Source: Verrucomicrobiales bacterium
Lineage (GTDB): Bacteria > Verrucomicrobiota > Verrucomicrobiia > Verrucomicrobiales > V1-33
Assembly: GCA_023253575.1 (NCBI GenBank)
Contig: JALRGB010000117.1
Location: forward strand, 1-17,038
Length of the DNA stretch: 17,038 nt
Direction of reading: 5' to 3'
Shown here: piece after piece, positions 14,575 through 17,038 of the stretch
How the letters are laid out: the number at the start of each line of letters is the position of its first letter
Position numbering within the stretch: the first letter of the stretch is position 1
Made by a program: the position numbers and the translations under genes
The notes under the pieces: generated by a model
Database searches by the model: none
The model's input: only the letters and a program-made list of their open reading frames with translations
Told to the model about the DNA's origin: nothing

Positions 14575-14718
14575 GGCGGGCCGCACGGCGGGCCGCGCGC
14601 TGTGAAGTGGACGGGCCGCACGGCGCGGCGGAACGCGCGGGAAAAAAACACGGGAAAAAACCAGCAAAAAACCAACTTCGACGCCGATCATGGCATGGGA
14701 ATCGCTTGTTTGAGATCA

Positions 14719-14778
14719 GTCCGTGTCGTTCGAGAGTGAAATTTTCGGGGGTTTATTTCATAGTCGGACGACACGGAC
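14719..14778. repeat. 60-bp nested hairpin upstream of the GT5 gene
   Basis: The outer arms are GTCCGTGTCGTTCGA (14719-14733) and TCGGACGACACGGAC (14764-14778): 15 pairs with one T/G wobble. Inside, TGAAAT (14737-14742) pairs with ATTTCA (14755-14760) around a 12-base loop, with a 3-base mismatch between the two stems. The right arm overlaps the likely -35 element of the downstream promoter. It could be an operator, a cruciform, or a small palindromic repeat element. Confidence 0.75.
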
Positions 14779-14796
14779 GCCTTTTTCTGTTATACT
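14768..14796 (+). promoter_or_regulatory. Sigma-70-type promoter for the GT5 gene
   Basis: The -10 hexamer TATACT (14791-14796, consensus TATAAT, 5 of 6) lies 17 bases after ACGACA (14768-14773, 4 of 6 to TTGACA). Transcription would start near 14803, only two bases before the ATG at 14805, so the mRNA would be leaderless or nearly so. The -35 falls inside the right arm of the hairpin at 14719-14778. Confidence 0.5.
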
Positions 14797-14804
14797 GTCG
14801 CGGG

Positions 14805-16640
14805 ATGTCTGCTCTTGTTGAATCAGTAACCTCTCCGATTTCCGTGGTCTCCGCAGGGCGGAGGAAGAAATTGGCTGAAGCCTCGTTGGCTCGCATTGGA
14901 TCGGCGAAGCCATTGGTGACCGGGCGGGAGGCGACTCAGGGGTGGCGCGGTCTATGGATTACGATTGAGCGTGATCCGGCGAAGGCTGGGGGGTTGGGTG
15001 AAGTATCGAAGACGATTCCGGCTGAGTTGAATGCGGTTTTGGGGGCGGATGTGAGAGTGATTGTACCGGGGTTGAGGCCGATTTTGGCGGAAGGCGGGTG
15101 GGAGGACACGGGGGAGCGAGCGGAGTTGCCGTTGGATTGGCCGGGGATGCCGCGGTGGGCGGAATTTCGTTTATTGCAGCGGTATGAGGCGGCGACGCGG
15201 ACGTGGGTTTACGCGGTGGCGCACGATCTTTTTTTTGGTAATTTCGGACATCTTTATTTTCGGGGTAACCACGAAGAGACATTGGGTGACGACCCGTTAT
15301 TTCGGACGGCGATGTTATTTAACCGGGCGGCGGCTTTTTTTGCGCCGCGGCTAAACGGGACGGGGCCGACTCGGGGTGCGTTGGCGACATTTTCTGGCGA
15401 GTGTGATTTTGTGATGGTGCACGACTGGCTGACGGGGCCGTGTTTGGGGTTATTGCCGCCGAGTTATGCGGTGGGTAAAATTTTCATGCTGCACAACACG
15501 TATGATGAGCAGCGGCATCCGGAGCATGCGCGGGCGGCGCTGGGGTTGGCAGCCACTCCATTGGCAAACAACTACGGGAATTATTCCCCGCTGGAGGCGG
15601 CAGTCTATGAGGCGCATGTGGTCATTGCTAACCAGAATTATGTGCGTTCGCTTTTTCAGCGGGACACCTTTGACTTGTTGCTCAAAAACCTCTCGGATAA
15701 AATTAACCAGGGGCGGTTGTATGACATGCATCATGCGATTTCTTCTGATTACGATCCCGTGGGGGCGCCGGCGTTGCAGAAAGACGGCTTTCAGCCGCTG
15801 GTGAAGACGAAGACCGGCGCAGGGGTGGATGAATTGCTGGAGTTTAAGCGGGCGAACAAGCTGGCGTTGCAGCGGTTATTGGGGTTGGAGGAAAACCCCG
15901 AGGCTGTTTTGTATGCGTGGGTGGGCCGTTTTGACCCTTTGCAGAAGGGATTTTACTTGGTGATGGACGAAGTTCTGGGGTTTTTGCAGCGTCATCGATC
16001 GGCGCAATGGATCCTGGCGGGCAGCAACAGCAACAATGACCCGCGGGTGCGGGAGTTTCTGGAGGAGGTGCACGGGCAGCCGGCGCTCAGCCGGGTCTTG
16101 TATGCCAAGGACAAATTCATCAACCGCGAGGCTGTAATCCGCATTTATGCGGGCAGTGATTTTTTCCTGATGCCCAGTTTGTATGAGCCTTTTGGGCTGG
16201 CCCAGCTGGAGGCCATGATGCTCGGGTGTATTCCGGTTGTGCACGGGGTGGATGGATTGCGATCGACGGTTTCTGACCCAGAGATTGATATTTTGGAAGA
16301 TGAGGATGCCCCGCGGGAGGCGGTGCATGGGTACGGCCAAGTCGGGGTCAAGATGACGTGGATGAATGTGCCGTTGTATCGCGAGGCCATGGGCCGTCAG
16401 GTCAATGGCGAACCGCTCAATCATCAGGAGAAGTGGGTCATTGGCGACTGCCACCGCAAGTTCCGGATGGCCTTGCGGCGGGCCCGCCGGATTCTGCAAG
16501 AATCCGAGTTGCGGGCCGAAGTGATGCAAAATGGCCGACGTTATGTCACCGAAGAGCATAACTGGGAACAGATTATCCGACGCTATGAAGCGCCGATCAA
16601 GACAGCCGTGGCCATGGGTAAACGCCAAGCGGTGCGGTAG
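14805..16640 (+). CDS. glgA: GT5 glycogen/starch synthase-like glycosyltransferase
   Basis: This 611-residue protein (from the ATG at 14805) has the hallmarks of the GT5 glycogen/starch synthase family, which extends alpha-1,4-glucan from a nucleotide-glucose. The substrate lysine loop appears as DPAKAGGLGEVSKT (K60), followed by VMVHDWLTG (~203-211) and MLHNTYDEQ (228-236). The C-terminal domain has WVGRFDPLQKGFYL (372-385), AGSDFFLMPSLYEPFGLAQL with the E-x7-E pair E461/E469, and GCIPVVHGVDGLRSTV. At 611 residues it is longer than E. coli GlgA (477). The extra length lies mainly in a basic N-terminus, an insertion around 285-350, and a helical C-terminus from ~520. The frame is open further upstream to 14607, but that part covers the promoter and hairpin and looks non-coding. 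Whether it acts in glycogen storage or another glucan is not shown; no other glg gene is in view. Confidence 0.85.
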   Translation: MSALVESVTSPISVVSAGRRKKLAEASLARIGSAKPLVTGREATQGWRGLWITIERDPAKAGGLGEVSKTIPAELNAVLGADVRVIVPGLRPILAEGGWEDTGERAELPLDWPGMPRWAEFRLLQRYEAATRTWVYAVAHDLFFGNFGHLYFRGNHEETLGDDPLFRTAMLFNRAAAFFAPRLNGTGPTRGALATFSGECDFVMVHDWLTGPCLGLLPPSYAVGKIFMLHNTYDEQRHPEHARAALGLAATPLANNYGNYSPLEAAVYEAHVVIANQNYVRSLFQRDTFDLLLKNLSDKINQGRLYDMHHAISSDYDPVGAPALQKDGFQPLVKTKTGAGVDELLEFKRANKLALQRLLGLEENPEAVLYAWVGRFDPLQKGFYLVMDEVLGFLQRHRSAQWILAGSNSNNDPRVREFLEEVHGQPALSRVLYAKDKFINREAVIRIYAGSDFFLMPSLYEPFGLAQLEAMMLGCIPVVHGVDGLRSTVSDPEIDILEDEDAPREAVHGYGQVGVKMTWMNVPLYREAMGRQVNGEPLNHQEKWVIGDCHRKFRMALRRARRILQESELRAEVMQNGRRYVTEEHNWEQIIRRYEAPIKTAVAMGKRQAVR

Positions 16641-16710
16641 CGGGAGGGCGGGTGGTAGCGGTGGTCCGTGTCTTGAGGGAAGTGGTGCGCACGCCAGAGC
16701 GGATTTTCTC

Positions 16711-16780
16711 TAGCTGGGGGCGCTGACCCCGGTGGCGGCGCCGAACGTCTCTCCGAACGATTCTCCGAACGATTTTTTGG
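16711..16780. repeat. Composite intergenic repeat, copy A
   Basis: It begins with a 22-bp GC-rich segment (16711-16732, TAGCTGGGG...CCCCGG) that recurs in inverted orientation in copy B. A 49-bp segment follows (16732-16780, GTGGCGGCG... to ...GATTTTTTGG), which recurs in direct orientation in copy B. Within it TCTCCGAACGAT is duplicated exactly in tandem (16750-16761 and 16762-16773). Confidence 0.75.
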
Positions 16781-16860
16781 CACACGACCGGATTCGTAAT
16801 CGCATAAGTGCATTCGTTTACGCTGTTTGAAGGATGTGGCCTGTGGGCCAATTGTGAAAA

Positions 16861-16921
16861 CCGGGGCCAACGTCCCCAGCTACAGTGGCGGCGGCGAACG
16901 CCTCGCCGAACGATTTTTTGG
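16861..16921. repeat. Composite intergenic repeat, copy B
   Basis: The segment at 16861-16882 (CCGGGGCC...CCCAGCTA) is the reverse complement of the first segment of copy A with about three differences. The 37-bp segment at 16885-16921 matches the second segment of copy A directly, minus exactly one 12-bp unit. The opposite orientation of the two parts shows that they have been rearranged relative to each other between the copies. Confidence 0.75.
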
Positions 16922-17038
16922 GAGGGGAGTGGATTCGATTGCATCTCACGGTTTAAAGATGCGAGACATCCACATGTGTCGCTGGGATGGCGGATCAATG
17001 GGTGGTGTCTGGGATGGTGTTGGCTGCGCGCCGAGCTG

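Larger units (their letters stand above)
16641..17038. other. 398-bp region without a gene, rich in repeats
   Basis: No credible gene was found up to the right edge. The minus-strand open frame here is produced by arginine-rich translation of the repeat units and is not believable. The region holds two copies of a composite repeat (16711-16780 and 16861-16921) and a GTGCGCAC palindrome (16685-16692). It also holds a CACATGTG palindrome near 16971. It could be an intergenic repeat island or the leader of a gene beyond the window. Confidence 0.6.

Noticed and set aside
14607..14804. Upstream extension of the GT5 gene in the same frame
   Set aside because: This part covers the direct repeats, A-tracts, hairpin and -10 element, and its translation resembles no GT5 N-terminus. 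The ATG at 14805 fits better.
16664..16672. GTCCGTGTC shared between the hairpin arm at 14719 and the end of the GT5 gene
   Set aside because: Nine shared bases are not significant in 17 kb of biased composition, and no matching inverted arm is nearby.
16711..16921. Repeats at the right end as a CRISPR array
   Set aside because: Only two copies occur, with one part inverted and no regular spacers, and no cas gene is in view.
16597..16998. A 133-codon arginine-rich minus-strand open frame
   Set aside because: Its repeated QKIVRR...VRRRH blocks are just the translation of the two DNA repeat copies, and it also overlaps the 3' end of the GT5 gene.

Overview
The window is about 17 kb of a moderately GC-rich bacterial chromosome, most likely from the Verrucomicrobiota (PVC superphylum). 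Four things point there: an N-terminal domain of the PVC-specific 'putative membrane-bound dehydrogenase' family (positions 1-1695), a secreted beta-helix protein with chlamydial-PMP-like GGA[ILV] and FxxN repeats, a PEP-CTERM-type exported protein, and a Tat-exported Gfo/Idh/MocA oxidoreductase. The lineage is inferred from gene content only. Clear Shine-Dalgarno sequences are largely absent.

Layout. (1) 1-1695, minus: 5' part of the dehydrogenase-like gene, cut by the window edge. (2) 1871-6530, plus: a visibly lower-GC block of three exported proteins. These are a PMP-like beta-helix protein, a small PEP-CTERM-like protein behind a roughly 33% GC intergenic region that carries a textbook sigma-54 (-24/-12) promoter, and a 662-aa protein with two tandem sulfatase-modifying-factor-like (SUMF1) domains that lack the catalytic cysteines. 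(3) 6732-8746, plus: a proline-rich polytopic membrane protein of unknown function, joined by an ATGA stop/start overlap to phosphatidylserine decarboxylase (psd). (4) 8889-10220, plus: the Tat-exported oxidoreductase, convergent with a minus-strand run of trpS (14523-13561), a three-module secreted protein with beta-propeller, M28 peptidase and PDZ domains (13450-10469), and a 61-aa CPXCG cysteine-rich protein (10430-10245). (5) 14805-16640, plus: a GT5 glycogen/starch synthase-like glycosyltransferase, divergent from trpS. A nested 60-bp hairpin lies just upstream of its near-leaderless promoter. (6) 16641-17038: no gene, but two copies of a composite intergenic repeat.

How the parts may work together: trpS, psd and the glycosyltransferase are housekeeping or core-metabolism genes, with no pathway shared across them. 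The most distinctive part is the 1871-6530 block of surface or exported proteins. Its central gene appears to be under sigma-54 control, as described for PEP-CTERM genes of some Proteobacteria (PrsK/PrsR with RpoN). No exosortase, sigma-54 activator or polysaccharide operon is in view, so a complete surface-matrix system cannot be shown here. No tRNA, rRNA, CRISPR array, transposase or integrase was seen.
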